From: Codonopsis lanceolata
Lineage: Eukaryota; Streptophyta; Magnoliopsida; Asterales; Campanulaceae
Assembly: GCA_013146195.2 (NCBI GenBank)
Contig: CM028377.1
Coordinates: forward strand, 1,984,001 to 2,048,000
DNA length: 64,000 bases
Direction of reading: 5' to 3'
The first letter of the stretch is position 1, and each line of letters starts with the position of its first letter. Of this stretch, positions 45,573-56,617 are shown one piece after another. The notes under the pieces are model-generated. The model made no database searches, was not told where the DNA came from, and saw nothing but the letters and a program-made list of their open reading frames with translations. Position numbers and translations under genes: made by a program.

Positions 45573-48375
45573 CTAATCTCGGGGTGGTTCATTGTCGGCC
45601 AAGCGAATTAACTCAATTGTTCGTTCAACTGACATCGGCTCTAAATATGGCTTGAGTCGGTGTCCATTCACTTTAAAAACTTCATTATTTTTAGGGTTTT
45701 GAATATCAACAGCTCCATGAGGATAAATTCGTACAATTCTAAAGGGACCAGACCATTTAGATTTTAACTTTCCAGGGAATAACCTTAATCTAGAATTAAA
45801 AAGTAACACTTTCATACCTGGATGAAACATTTTGTTGGCTAACCCCATGTCATGATATTTCTTGGTCTTTTCTTTATATGTCTTTGCATTCTCATACGAA
45901 TTCAACCTATGTTCTTCTAACTCATTTAACTGAAACAATCTTTCTTCTCCGGCCAATGTTAAATCTAAATTCAATTCTTTAATTGCCCAATAGGCTTTAT
46001 GCTCAATTTCAACTGGTAAATGGCAAGCTTTGCCATATACCATTCTATATGGACTCATTCCTATGGGTGTCTTAAAAGCAGTTCGGTATGCCCATAAAGC
46101 ATCCTTAAGTTTAGATTCCCAATCTTTACGATTAGGCCTAACAGTCTTTTCTAATACTGCTTTTATTTGCCTATTGCTAACTTCTACTTGTCCGGATGTT
46201 TGTGGATGATAAGGTGTAGCTAACTTGTGAGTTACACCATGCTTTCTAAGAACATTATTTAACAACTTATTGGTAAAATGAGTTCCTTGGTCACTTATTA
46301 TGGCCTTAGGTACTCCATATCTAGCAAACAAATCCTCTACAAACTTAACTACTGTTTTTCCATCATTAGTCTTGGTTGCTCTTGCTTCTATCCATTTAGA
46401 AACATAATCAAGCGCTACTAGAATATACTCACAATTATTTGACACGGAAAAGGACCCATAAAATCAATACCCCAAACATCAAAAATTTCAACAACTAAAT
46501 TAATATGCAAGGGCATCTCATTTCTCTTTCCTATTCCACCTGTTCTTTGACACTTGTCACATGTTCTATAAAACAGTTCACAATCTCTAAAAACAGTAGG
46601 CCAATATAGACCTGATTGCAAAATTTTCCTAGCAGTTTTGTTTCCACTAAAATGACCTCCACAAGAATATCCATGGCAAAATTCCATGATACCTTGTTGG
46701 TCTTTTTCTGGAATACATCTTCTTATTAAAGAATCAGAGCAAATTTTGTATAAATGAGGTGCTTCCCAAAAATAATTTTTAGTTTCCGCCAAAAATTTCT
46801 TCTTTTCATAATGATCAAAATCGGATTAATGATATCGGACACATAGTAGTTGACAAAATCGGCATACCAAGGGTCGAGAATCTTTAATGGCCAAGAGTTG
46901 TTCATCAGGAAAATTATCATTTATGGGGACAGGATCATCAAGAAATTGGCGTTCAAGCAAGGGTGAAAATTCTAACCTAGACAAATGGTCGGCTACGACA
47001 TTCTCGGTTCCCTTTTTATCTTTGATAGTAATGTCAAATTCTTGTAACAATAACATCCATCTAATTAATCTTGGTTTAGCATCCTTCTTACTTAACAGAT
47101 ATTTCAATGCAGAATGATCGAGAAAAAATTATCACCTTTGATCCTAGCGAGATATGATCTAAATTTTTCTAAAGCATATACTACTGCTAAAAATTCCTTT
47201 TCAGTAGTTGTATAATTCAATTGAGCATCATTTAGAGTTCTACTAGCATAATGGATCACATGAGGCTTTCTATCTACCCTTTGTCCTAACACAGCTCCAA
47301 TCGCAAAATCGATGCATCACACATGATTTCAAAGGAAGTGACCAATCGGGGCCGGATAAAATAGGGGATAGTTAATTTTCTTTTAATAAATTAAAAGCTT
47401 CTAAACATTCTTTATCAAAAATAAATTATGTATCTTTTGCTAGCAAATTACATAGAGGTTTGATTTTGGAAAAATCTTTTATAAATCTTCGATAAAAACC
47501 AGCATGGCCTAGAAAACTTCTAACTCCTTTAACTGAAGTGGGAGGGGGTAGTTGTGAAATAACTTCAATTTTAGCTTTATCAACTTCAATGCCTTTATTT
47601 GAAACAACATGCCCTAAGACAATTCCATGTTTTACCATGAAGTGACTTTTCTCCCAACTTAAAGTTAAATTAGTTTCACGACATCTTTTCGGGCGATGTA
47701 AGGTTTTCTAAACAATGATCAAAAGAATTTCCAAAAGCGAAAAATCGTCCATGAAAACTTCTACGCATCTTTCAACTAAATCGAGAATATAGAAATCATG
47801 CATCTTTGAAAAGTAGGCGGTGCATTACACAATCAAAAGGCATTCTCCTAAAAGCAAAAGTACCAAAGGGACATGTAAAAGTTGTTTTCTCTTGGTCTTC
47901 GGGTGCAACGAGGGATCGATTATAACGGAAAAACCATCAAGAAAGCAATAATATTCATGACCGGCTAGTCTTTCAAGGATTTGGTCAATAAATGGCAAAG
48001 GAAAGTGATCTTTCCTAGTTGCCGCATTTAATTTCCGCAAATCAATGCACATTCTATAACCAGTTATTGTTCTTGTAGGGACTAATTCATCTTTCTCATT
48101 TTTAACAACGGTAATTCGACTTTTTAGGAACTACTTGGAGCAGGACTAACCCATTTACTATCGATATAGGGTAAATTATACCGCATCTAAGAGCTTAAGA
48201 ACTTCTTTCTAACGGCTTCTTCCATGTGTGGGTTAAGTCTTCTTTGCCTTTCTCTTGAAGGTTTACTACCTTCTTCTAGATGTATTTTGTGCATGCACAT
48301 AGAGGGACTAATTCCTTTTAAATCGGCCAAAGACCATCCTAAAGCTTCTCTATGTGTCCATAAAACTTTTAACAA
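45573..48375 (-). pseudogene. Athila pol: reverse transcriptase, RNase H, integrase
   Basis: On the minus strand, RT begins near 48375 (GISPSMCMHKIHLEEGSKPS, RRLNPHMEEAV), continues with MCIDLRKLNAATRKDHFPLP (48052) and RT end/connection ATARD-like RSFLGHAGFYRRFIKDFSKI (47638-47426). RNase H follows (HYASRTLNDAQLNYTT, 47292; KKGTENVVADHLSRLE, 47107-46826). Integrase has a zinc-binding region (CHGYSCGGHFSGNKTARKIL ... CDKCQ, 46792-46418), core (SDQGTHFTN, GVTHKLATPYHPQTSGQVEV) and C-terminal part with YGKACHLPVEIEHKAYWAIK, ending at 45573. The last 290 codons (46445-45573) are one clean frame. The region between 47640 and 47825, where the YxDD box belongs, is badly broken. Confidence 0.9.
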
Positions 48376-49136
48376 ACTAGCTTCTTGCTTTTAGTTAAGT
48401 TAAATTTGCTATAATAACAGGCAAAGTGTTACCTTCCCCTAAAAATGCATATTTTAAATGGGGTGGTAATGGCTTTAATTCTTCGACTTTAGGAGAATTA
48501 ATGGATGGCATAAATTCAGAATTTTCTACTTTAATAGTTTCTTTTATTTTAGCCTCCTCATTCTCCACTTTATTATCTTCTTTATTTTCTTCCTCAATAT
48601 TTTCTATCTCAATTTCTTCAAAGAGATTTGAGAATCTCTACTTCATCATCTTTGATTTCATAACTTTCTTCTACTACTTTTTGATTCATCGAATTATTTT
48701 CGATTCTTTCTTTATTTCTTCTTTATCTTTCTTTTTACTAGCTTCTAACTTTTCTCTCTCTAATATTTCCTCTTCTTCTATTTCTCTTTCAATTCTCCTC
48801 AATGTCAATTTTTATGGGAGGGATAGGACTATCATCATAAACAATAAATCTATCTCTCTCATATTCTTCCTCTTCTTCAAAGGTTTCGGTTGATAACTTT
48901 TCAATCTCATCTATTGAAAAACAGGCACTTATGTCACTAGGTCTATTCATAGCATCAAACACGAGATTTCAACGGTTTCACCTAGGGTGACATTGTGAGT
49001 TTACCATTTTTCACATTAATCATTGTATTGGCGGTTGCCATAAATGGTCGCCTAACAATATTGGGACTTCATTATTGGTGCATATCTTCCTTTCCATCTC
49101 TAGAACCACAAAGTCAAGCTGGAATGATTAAGTTTA
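48376..49136 (-). pseudogene. Athila protease-RT linker, degraded
   Basis: Between protease and RT the minus strand holds Glu/Lys-rich low-complexity coding sequence (plus-strand runs of ttcttc and tttctt). Such linkers are normal in Athila polyproteins. The plus-strand frame at 48426-48893 is the Ser/Phe-rich mirror of this stretch and is not a gene. Confidence 0.55.
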
Positions 49137-51274
49137 TCAACTTTGAACTAGGATATCTTCCACTATACCCAAAGGATATTTAAGCGAGCGATCGACTAAT
49201 TGCAATTGCATAGTAGTGGGTTTTAGTTCTCTAACCCTAGCTTGTTTATAGACAAAAGGCATCAAATTAATACTTGCTCCTAAATCTAGCATTGCTTTCA
49301 TCTTTTTAGAGCTTCCCAAGGACACTTGGATATTAAAGCTACCGGGGTCTTTCAACTTAGGTGGTAATTCGGGTTGTAAAACTGAACTTACGTTTTCAGA
49401 AACAACAATCTTTTCATTGTTTTCAAACTTGTGTTTCTTAGAGTGAAGATCTTTGAAAAACTTTGCATAAGCTGGAATATTTTTAATAACATTAAGCAAA
49501 GGAAGATTAACATTCACTTTGGATAACATATTATAAATTTCCGTAAATTGTTTGTCCATTCGGTTTTCATAAGTCTTCTTGGAAGCGGAATTGGAGGAAC
49601 ATAAGGTGGTGGAGCCACATAAGGTTCCTCTTCTTCTTGATCCAACTCTTTTTCAACTTCAATTGTATTATCTTTATTTTGAATTTCTTTTTCTTGTTCC
49701 TTATTTGGAACATCTACTTCTACTTCTACTTCTACTTCTTGATTACTTAATTCATTAATCTCTTTATTACTATCACTATCTTTTTCGATTTCTTTTTCAA
49801 TTTTCTTTTCAGAATTTTCTCTTGTAGGCACATTAGAAGAAGGATCGGGATCACTTACCTCTTCACCTATCACCTTACCGCTTCGCAAGCGGTGATTGAC
49901 TTGGCTTGCTCGGTTTGACTAGGGAACTTCCCTTCTTCTCTTTTATCAACTTCGAGAATTTGCAATGTGTTTCTTTAGATTTTCAATTTCTTCAAGCATG
50001 TACTTCATCAAATGCTTGACCTTTACTAGCTACTTCTTGCTTGGGAACTTCTTCAATTCTCAAGCGATTTTGATTTGGCAAGCTGTGGAGGTTGTGGTGG
50101 TTGAGGTTGGAATTGTTGAGGTTGCAAAGGCTTATTTCCTCCCCAAGAAAAGTTAGGATGATTCCTCCAACCGAGGATTATATGTGTTTGAATAGGGATC
50201 ATTCCTTGGCCTTTGAGGGTACATATTCATAGCATTAGCTTTGTTCGAGAATACATAGCACTTGACGGACAAAAATTAGTAGCATGAGAATATAATCCAC
50301 ATAAAGCACATGCTTCTTGAATTTGCCAATTTTCAAATTGAGCTTGTGTATTTGAATTATCTTGCAATTGATATAGGCTCTATTTTTACCTCTAGCACTT
50401 TTACATTTGGGAATTAATACTTAGCATCTCAAATAATTCTTCTAGTGCTTACGGTGTCATTCTATTAATAGAACCACCAGTGCACTATCAACCATAGTTT
50501 GTAAGCTTTGGCGAAAGACCATGATAAAATTGAAGCACTAACACATGTTGAGCCAAATTATGATGAGGACACATAATGAGCGATTTTTAAATCTATCCCA
50601 TGACTCATGGAATGTTTCACAGTTCATTTTGGAATGACATGATTTGTTTTCTATACTCGATAAGAGATGCATGTTTGTAAAATTTACTCATAAACAAATC
50701 ATATAATTGAGCCCAAGTATAAACACTATTTGGTGTTAGGTTCATAAACCATCTCTTTGCCAATTCTTTTAATGCACTTGGAAAATATTTCATTTTAATT
50801 TGATCTTGATCAACCCTCCTAAAGGAAAAGTACTCATCATGTATTCATATTCTCTTAAGAAAGCGGCAGGATCTTCATGGGGCATCCCATGAAAAGATGG
50901 TATGGCATTAAAATAATGACCTTTTAACTCAAAATTCCTAACGACATCGGCAAGACTAAACATGATGTCACAACATTTAATGAAGGTCTACTAAAGTCAT
51001 TAATAGTTCTTTGATTTATCACTACTTCCATATTTCTTCTTGCGGGTTCTTCTTCTCTTTGATTCCTATTAAGCTGGGTCAAGCTGGATTTTCGGATTAC
51101 GATTATTGTTATTTTCTTCCATTGGAGGATCAACGGAGGATCCTCTTGATTCAATTGGTCTTGATTATCAAACTCGGGAGCTAGATTTTCAAAAACTTCT
51201 TGATTTCTTCTAACAATATTTATATCTTGATTTAAGTCTACCAATTTAGGATTCAAAGATCTACGACCGTGCAT
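49137..51274 (-). pseudogene. Athila gag and protease, frameshifted
   Basis: The frame at 51274-50924 opens with MHGRRSLNPKLVDLNQDINI, the gag start, 150 bases after the PBS. Gag core remnants run through 50900-50030, with the Athila gag motif WRNHPNFSW near 50150. A Glu-rich spacer (49888-49514) ends in YVPPIPLPRRL. The aspartic protease is at 49559-49137: VSLGSSKKMKAMLDLGASIN, where DLGAS is the active-site signature of Athila proteases, then LVDRSLKYPLGIVEDILV. The central gag is unreadable as one frame because of many small indels. Confidence 0.82.
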
Positions 51275-51427
51275 AAAAATAAATTAAAGCAATTTAAAAA
51301 CAACTAACTATTAAAATAAAATAAAATCTTTTTGTATTTTTTTTTTTATAAAAGCTGAAAATTAAACTAAAAACTAAATTAAATTAAAAACTACGCTACC
51401 AACAAACTAACTTCGTGAACTAGCTTG

Positions 51428-51445
51428 TCCCCGACAACGGCGCCA
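51428..51445 (-). other. Primer binding site, tRNA-Asp type
   Basis: The plus strand reads tccccgacaacggcgcca, which on the minus strand is TGGCGCCGTTGTCGGGGA. From memory this equals the complement of the 3' end of plant tRNA-Asp apart from one base. It starts 6 bases inside the LTR boundary (51452). tRNA-Asp priming is usual for Athila elements and fixes the element's orientation. Confidence 0.8.
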
Positions 51446-51451
51446 AAAACT

Positions 51452-52751
51452 TGATCGATGTTTTATTTAATCTTTTTCCTTGCAAGTGGACAAGACTATT
51501 ATAGAATAGTATTGGAAGCAAGGGTCGAACCCACGAGACAAGTGATCACGAGCAGTGCAATTTATTGATAGCAAATTATTAATCTAAAGGGGTTTTTATA
51601 TTTAATTCTACTCTAAACTACTATTTATAGATGTTTAACTAATTAGGCGATAATAACAGATATGAAGATCTTATGGTGGGTGGCAATCTAGGATTACGGG
51701 TTTCACTTGTATCTCCTTTATGTTCAATTCATAATAATATCATTCAATGTCTTGGGTTCGTTCACTAAAATAGATATAGTCGTTGAACAATTGGTTCGAC
51801 CTCCATCCCATAAAATTCATCCATTCTATATCCTAAGCACGAGGAACTGTCAATCTAGTTGTCACCTAGATTTATGATCTATCTGTCACCTAGATCATGT
51901 AAGAACACAGTCCTAACTTATCACTCTCGTGCATCGATAGGTCCAATTTATTGTGTTGGTGAGCGATTATGCGACATATGCACTTGGTCATGCGGTTATC
52001 CGCACCTCTAAGCCTTTATTATTTGCGATTACATTCATTTGTTCAAAGCAAAATAATATAGGGATTGATAAACAACACAATCAACAAGCATTGAATGAAC
52101 ATATATAAGAATCAAAACATAAATTTGATACAAGTTACCTCCCACCTCTAGATTATGGATGATTTAGTTCATCATAGACAATGAACAACACATGGAGATG
52201 ATCGGATACATGATTTGATCTTCAATACTTGAAATTACAAAATCTAACTATGTTATACAATCTAAAAACTACCTAAAATCTATTAAAGAGAGCTTCCGGC
52301 CGTCCTCCTCTTTTTGGCTCGGCATCGACTTCTATATATACTCGGGAGTTGTAATTCAATCGAATGACGTGTGAAAATCCGAAAATCAAGCATTCGACCA
52401 CCTTGCGGTCGCAAGGTCTTTGGGTACCTGCGTCGCAAGGTCTCCGATATGTCGGCCTTTGGAATTCTTGACTTGCCTTTAAGTCCCGTCTTGCCTACCT
52501 TGCGGTCGCAAGGTGCAGAGGCACTGCGTCCGCAAGGTCTCGGTCTGCGACTTTCATTCTTTCTTCATTTTTCCTTTTGGCCCTTCTTGAAATTTGCACT
52601 TAAAACCACAGAGTTTCGCATATTTTCACTAATAACCACTGAAACTTACAAAACTCACGAAAACATATATTAGTAGCCAAAAGCCTCGTGAAATAGCATA
52701 ATTTAAGTCATAGAAGTATATAAAATCGGCGTATAAAATACATCGATCCAA
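51452..52751 (-). repeat. 5' LTR of Athila copy II
   Basis: It starts TGATCGATG after the PBS and runs to catcgatccaa at the N gap. The content matches the 3' LTR: TATA-like box near 52332, palindromes at 52400-52417 and 52497-52514 with partners ctgcgtcgcaaggt (52429-52442) and ctgcgtccgcaaggt (52524-52538). The last bases before the gap differ by an extra c from the expected CATCGATCA. Confidence 0.88.
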
Positions 52752-52851
52752 NNNNNNNNNNNNNNNNNNNNNNNNNNNNNNNNNNNNNNNNNNNNNNNNN
52801 NNNNNNNNNNNNNNNNNNNNNNNNNNNNNNNNNNNNNNNNNNNNNNNNNNN
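52752..52851. other. Assembly gap (100 N)
   Basis: A placeholder of 100 N lies between a complete Athila LTR on the left and a partial Athila LTR on the right. The missing part should hold at least the left 600 bases of the second LTR, and possibly the rest of copia unit C and a whole Athila element. Confidence 0.98.
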
Positions 52852-53508
52852 GTTCAAAAGCAAAAATAATATAAGGGGTTGATAAACAACACAATCAACA
52901 AGCATTGAATAGACATATATATGAATCAAAACATAAATTCGATACAAGTTACCCCACCTCCTAGATTAGGATGATTTAGTTCATCATAGACGATGAACAA
53001 CACATGGAGATGATGGGAGACATGATTTGATCTTCAATACTTGAAATTACAATACCCTAACTATGTTATACAATCTAAAACTACCTAAAATCTATGTAAA
53101 GAGAGCTTCAAATTCCCTCTCATGCTTAAATCCGACTTCCTGGAGTTGTGAAAATCTGAATGATGTGAAAATCCGTGCGCACGCTGCCTTCGCAAGGTGT
53201 TGAGATTACGCTAAGCGTCGCAAGGTCCTCGATGGTGACTTTTTGAGCCCCTATCTCGCCTACCTTGCGGTCGCAAGGTCACGAGGCTTGCGTCGCAAGG
53301 TGTCCGGTTGTGGCGATCTTCATTTTTCTTCGATTTTTCTCTTCCTTGTAATTTGCACTTAAAACCACGGAGTTTCGCGAATTTTCACAATAATCCTGAA
53401 ACTTACAAAACTCACCGAAAACATATATTAGTACTCAAAAGACTCGTAAAATAGGATAATTTAAGTCATAGAAGTATATAGAATCAACGTATAAAATACA
53501 TCGATCAC
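52852..53508 (-). repeat. Partial Athila-type LTR inserted in the Tat-type element
   Basis: From gttcaaaagcaaaaataat to aaatacatcgatca it corresponds to 40611-41302, so it is the right half of another, more diverged LTR. One palindrome is intact (53262-53279) and others are degenerate. It ends at 53508 and the next bases ctggctacaacc are in the RT coding sequence of a Tat-type element, so this LTR interrupts that RT. The expected duplication ctggc on the left flank is in the gap. Confidence 0.8.
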
Positions 53509-56270
53509 TGGCTACAACCAAATCAAAATGGTGAAGACCGTGAGAAGACCTCATTCACTACTCCAAGGGGACTTATTGTTACTGTCATGCCATTCGGATT
53601 AAAGAATGCCGAGCCACTTACCGAGGCGCCACCACCCTCTTCCATGACATGATCCATAAAGAGATGGAGGTCTATGTTGATGATATGATCGTGCATTCAG
53701 CCGGCGCCAATGGTGCTCACGTCAAAGATCTTCGGAAGTTCTTCGAAAGACTAAGGAAGCACCATATGAAGCTTAACCCCACCAAATGCACATTCGGGGT
53801 TACTAGAGGCAAGGTCCTGGGATTCTTAGTAATCGAGCAAGGTATCAAGATCGAGCGGCAAAGATCAAAACCATCTAAATGCCACCAGTCGAAAACTCCA
53901 GCAGAAGTCAAAGGCTTTACAAGCGGGTTGCGATCATCGGTGTTTCATCAGACGACTAACCACCACTTGAGCCCTGCTTTAAACTCTAAAAGAATACAGA
54001 TCAGAGTGCGGGGCGCTAAAGAGTGCCGGCTAGCCGAAAATAAAGCTTACCTTACCAATCCCAATGCTAGCTAGCCCCATACACATAAACCTCTCCTCAT
54101 GCTCTTAACGAATCACGGACACATCGGTAGGGCTATGCTGCAATGAGAAGGAAGATTCCTACATTGAAAATGCCATATATTTCATAAGTAGGAAGCTACT
54201 GAGATGAGCTAAATTATTCGGCGTTGGAAAAAAGGCGCCACGGCCTAGTGCAGGGCCACTCGAGGCTCAAAACCTATCTCCAAGGAAGGTCCATCAAGCT
54301 CATATCGGGATGGACCCCATCAAATACATCTTCGGTAAACCATCTTTGTCAGCCGGTAGCCAAGTGGTCCTTTCTTCTTAATGAGTTTGACATAACTTAT
54401 GTCACACTCAGTCTATCAAAGGCGTCATTGCGAGACCACTGCAGCGATCTTTGAAGGCGAAGATTTTCCAGATGAAGGTGTCACCAAATCAACGACCATG
54501 ACACTGTTGGCGGATGTTCTTTGACGAGAGCCGCAAACAAAAGAGGCTTTGGCATAGGAATCTTGTTAATCGATCCGTACGAGCTCTCTACTCCATTGCC
54601 TATAAGGTTGGAGTTGAATGTTCAAATAATACGGCGGAATATGAAGCACTGTATTCTTTGGCCTGAAGAAGCTCTCAAGGGGAGCTAAAGATCTCGAGAG
54701 TCTCGGAGACTGCCTAATCATAAATCAAGTCGAAGGAAGATGGAAGACCCGGGATCCTCATTGCGGCTCTATCATGCCAAGTTAATAACGATCGCCGCAG
54801 ATTTGGTTCTATCTCGTTCCATTACACACGAGATAGGAATCAATTCGTGATGCCTGCCACTCTGGCATCACTAGTCCGATTCCGCGGAAACTAAAATTCG
54901 ACCATTTATAGTCGGGAAGAAGGTCACTCACTCGGCATCTTGTTTTAAAATTAATGCGGCCCATGAGGCGGATCACGAGCCACGGTATCGACATCTTAAA
55001 TGCTCGAGAAAAATCTTTATCCTCTGGCTTAGACAAAGAGGGAAGAGTCTCCTATGCGAAGATGGGCCTCCCAATTCGTACTCAACGGTGGCGGCTGTAT
55101 AAGAGGCATTATCAAGGCCTCAACTTACTATGTGTCAATCGAGGCCAAAGGCTGAGCAAATTATGGATCAACTACATGGTGGTACACTGTGGGCCCCATG
55201 AATGGCCATATGCTATCTAAGAAAGTCATCCGGCAGGGTACTATTAGATGCGCTCGAAGCGGATTGTATCAGGTGGAGTGCGACATTGCGACAAATGTCA
55301 ACGCTTTGCTAATCTACGGCATGTGCCCCCGCGTCTATACAACTCCACGGCCCCGGCCCTTCTCAACATGGGGTATCGATGTGATAGGCCAAATTCACGA
55401 GAAGGGATCAATGGCCATGAATACGTCCTGGTAGCCGTCAATTACTTCACAAAGTGGGTGGAAGCCTCTTCCTACAAGATCTGAATGCAGAAAGGTGTCA
55501 GGAGTTCATCAGGGCCAATATCATATACGATATGGGGTACCTTTCGAGATAATCTCAGACAACGGCTCTCATTTCGAAGGGGCGTGAATCGTCTCTGGGC
55601 GAGTTCAAGATCCAAAGACACAAATCCTCCTACAGGCCACAAGCCAATGGTGCCGTTGAAGCAACCAATAAAACTCTCGAGAACATCATCAGAAAAATGG
55701 GCGTCTGAGGAAGAGGCGGCGGAGAAAAATTGCCGGTAGCCCTCTGGGGCCAATGCGTCGATCCGCACTGGGGCTACCCACTCACGGCATATGGCATGGA
55801 GCGGTACTACCGGTAGAAGTGGAAATTCCATCATTAAGAGTGATGATGGAAGTTGATATAGAAGTTGGCGGGTCGGAAAGGCGGTATGGCGGCCCCTAAT
55901 TGATGAGCGGCGCTTTGTTAGCTTGGAGCATACTCGGGCATATCAAAGGCGAATCGCCAGAGCTTTCAATAAAAAAGTCAAAGGTCGTGATATCCAAATA
56001 GGAGACCTCGTGCTTCAAGAGAAACCCCCTAGTTATGTTGATACTAGGGGAAAGTGGAAGTCTCCTTGGATGGGACCGTACATTGCTAAGGAGATCCGAT
56101 CAGGAGGTGTCGTGCTTCTCACGAACCAGGATGGGGAAGATCTTGTCCAGCCCTTTAACCTCGACAAACTCAAAAGGTACTATGCGAGCCATTCTATCCG
56201 ACAAATGCTTCCCTCTCGGCCGCTGAAATTTGAAAACCGAAAAGGCGGCCTAGGCAAAGTTAGGGCATAA
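53509..56270 (+). pseudogene. Tat-type Ty3/gypsy pol: RT end, RNase H, second RNase H, integrase
   Basis: RT resumes at GYNQI-like sequence (53511) and includes EVYVDDMIVHSA (YVDD, about 53668-53702) and RKHHMKLNPTKCTFGVTRG. RNase H remnants follow (YLQGRSIKLIS, AKWSFLLNEFDITYV, about 54270-54400). At 54500-54800 is a second RNase H with SNNTAEYEAL, which fits the additional archaeal-type RNase H reported for Tat-lineage elements. The integrase part has RPFSTWGIDVIG (about 55355) and YFTKWVEASSYK (about 55445), and ends with a C-terminal frame 55923-56270 (GDLVLQEKPP, GPYIAKEI). Nearly every block is in a different frame. Gag and protease lie to the left, out of view. Confidence 0.85.
54500..54800 (+). 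pseudogene. Second (archaeal-type) RNase H remnant of the Tat element
   Basis: Pieces in shifting frames read FGIGILLIDPY, then YKVGVECSNNTAEYEAL with the Glu expected in the active site, then GDCLIINQVEGRWKTRD. Tat-lineage gypsy elements carry such a domain between the ordinary RNase H and integrase. Several indels make it inactive as read. Confidence 0.65.
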
Positions 56271-56350
56271 AAAATGAAAATAAAAGGAGAAATAAGGAGC
56301 TCGCTAGGTTGAAAACCTAAAAGGGCAGCCTAGGCAAAAATTAGAGCACA
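56231..56350 (+). repeat. Duplicated motif spanning the end of Tat pol
   Basis: tgaaaaccgaaaaggcggcc... (56231-56267) is repeated as tgaaaacctaaaagggcagcc... (56310-56348), both continuing taggcaaa, then ttag/ggc or agagca. The first copy encodes the last residues of the integrase frame and covers the stop codon; the second is downstream and non-coding. I recall similar text near the pol end of Tat-type elements, so it may be a functional RNA signal. Confidence 0.6.
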
Positions 56351-56617
56351 CAAAAAATAAAATTAAAAAAATAATATAATAATAAAAAAAAGAAAAAAGA
56401 AAAATAATAATAAGGAGATAAGAAGGAGGGGGAAGACATTATTTGAAGCCCTCAGCGTACTACCTCGATCTTGACACATCGGAGGCTCGGTTGAGAAGAA
56501 AAACCACGACAAAGGCGGCTTATATTAAAATACTAAAATATAATTTTCTGGTCTAAGGTGCAACTTAGGAATATTTATTAAAACGTCTATATTATACATT
56601 AGTTGCATTGTACATAT
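56351..56617. other. AT-rich spacer after Tat pol
   Basis: A low-complexity A-rich tract (56350-56440) is followed by non-coding DNA up to the antisense ORF. I see no gene in it. Confidence 0.5.

Larger units (their letters stand above)
40015..52751 (-). mobile_element. Nearly full-length Athila-type Ty3/gypsy retrotransposon (copy II)
   Basis: Two LTRs of about 1.3 kb (40015-41302 and 51452-52751) enclose 10.1 kb read on the minus strand. The order is PBS, gag, protease, RT, RNase H, integrase, accessory ORF, 3' UTR and polypurine tract. The tRNA-Asp-type PBS, the gag motif WRNHPNFSW, the integrase motif YGKACHLPVE and the extra 3' ORF are typical of the Athila lineage. It lies in copia unit C gag (gaggatc|TGATCG). 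The outer right flank is lost in the N gap, so the 5-base duplication cannot be confirmed. All reading frames are broken by small indels, some perhaps sequencing errors. Confidence 0.9.

Noticed and set aside
48426..48893. A 155-codon plus-strand frame rich in Ser, Phe and Ile
   Set aside because: It is the mirror of the Glu/Lys-rich minus-strand linker of the Athila polyprotein; its composition follows from low-complexity coding DNA on the other strand.
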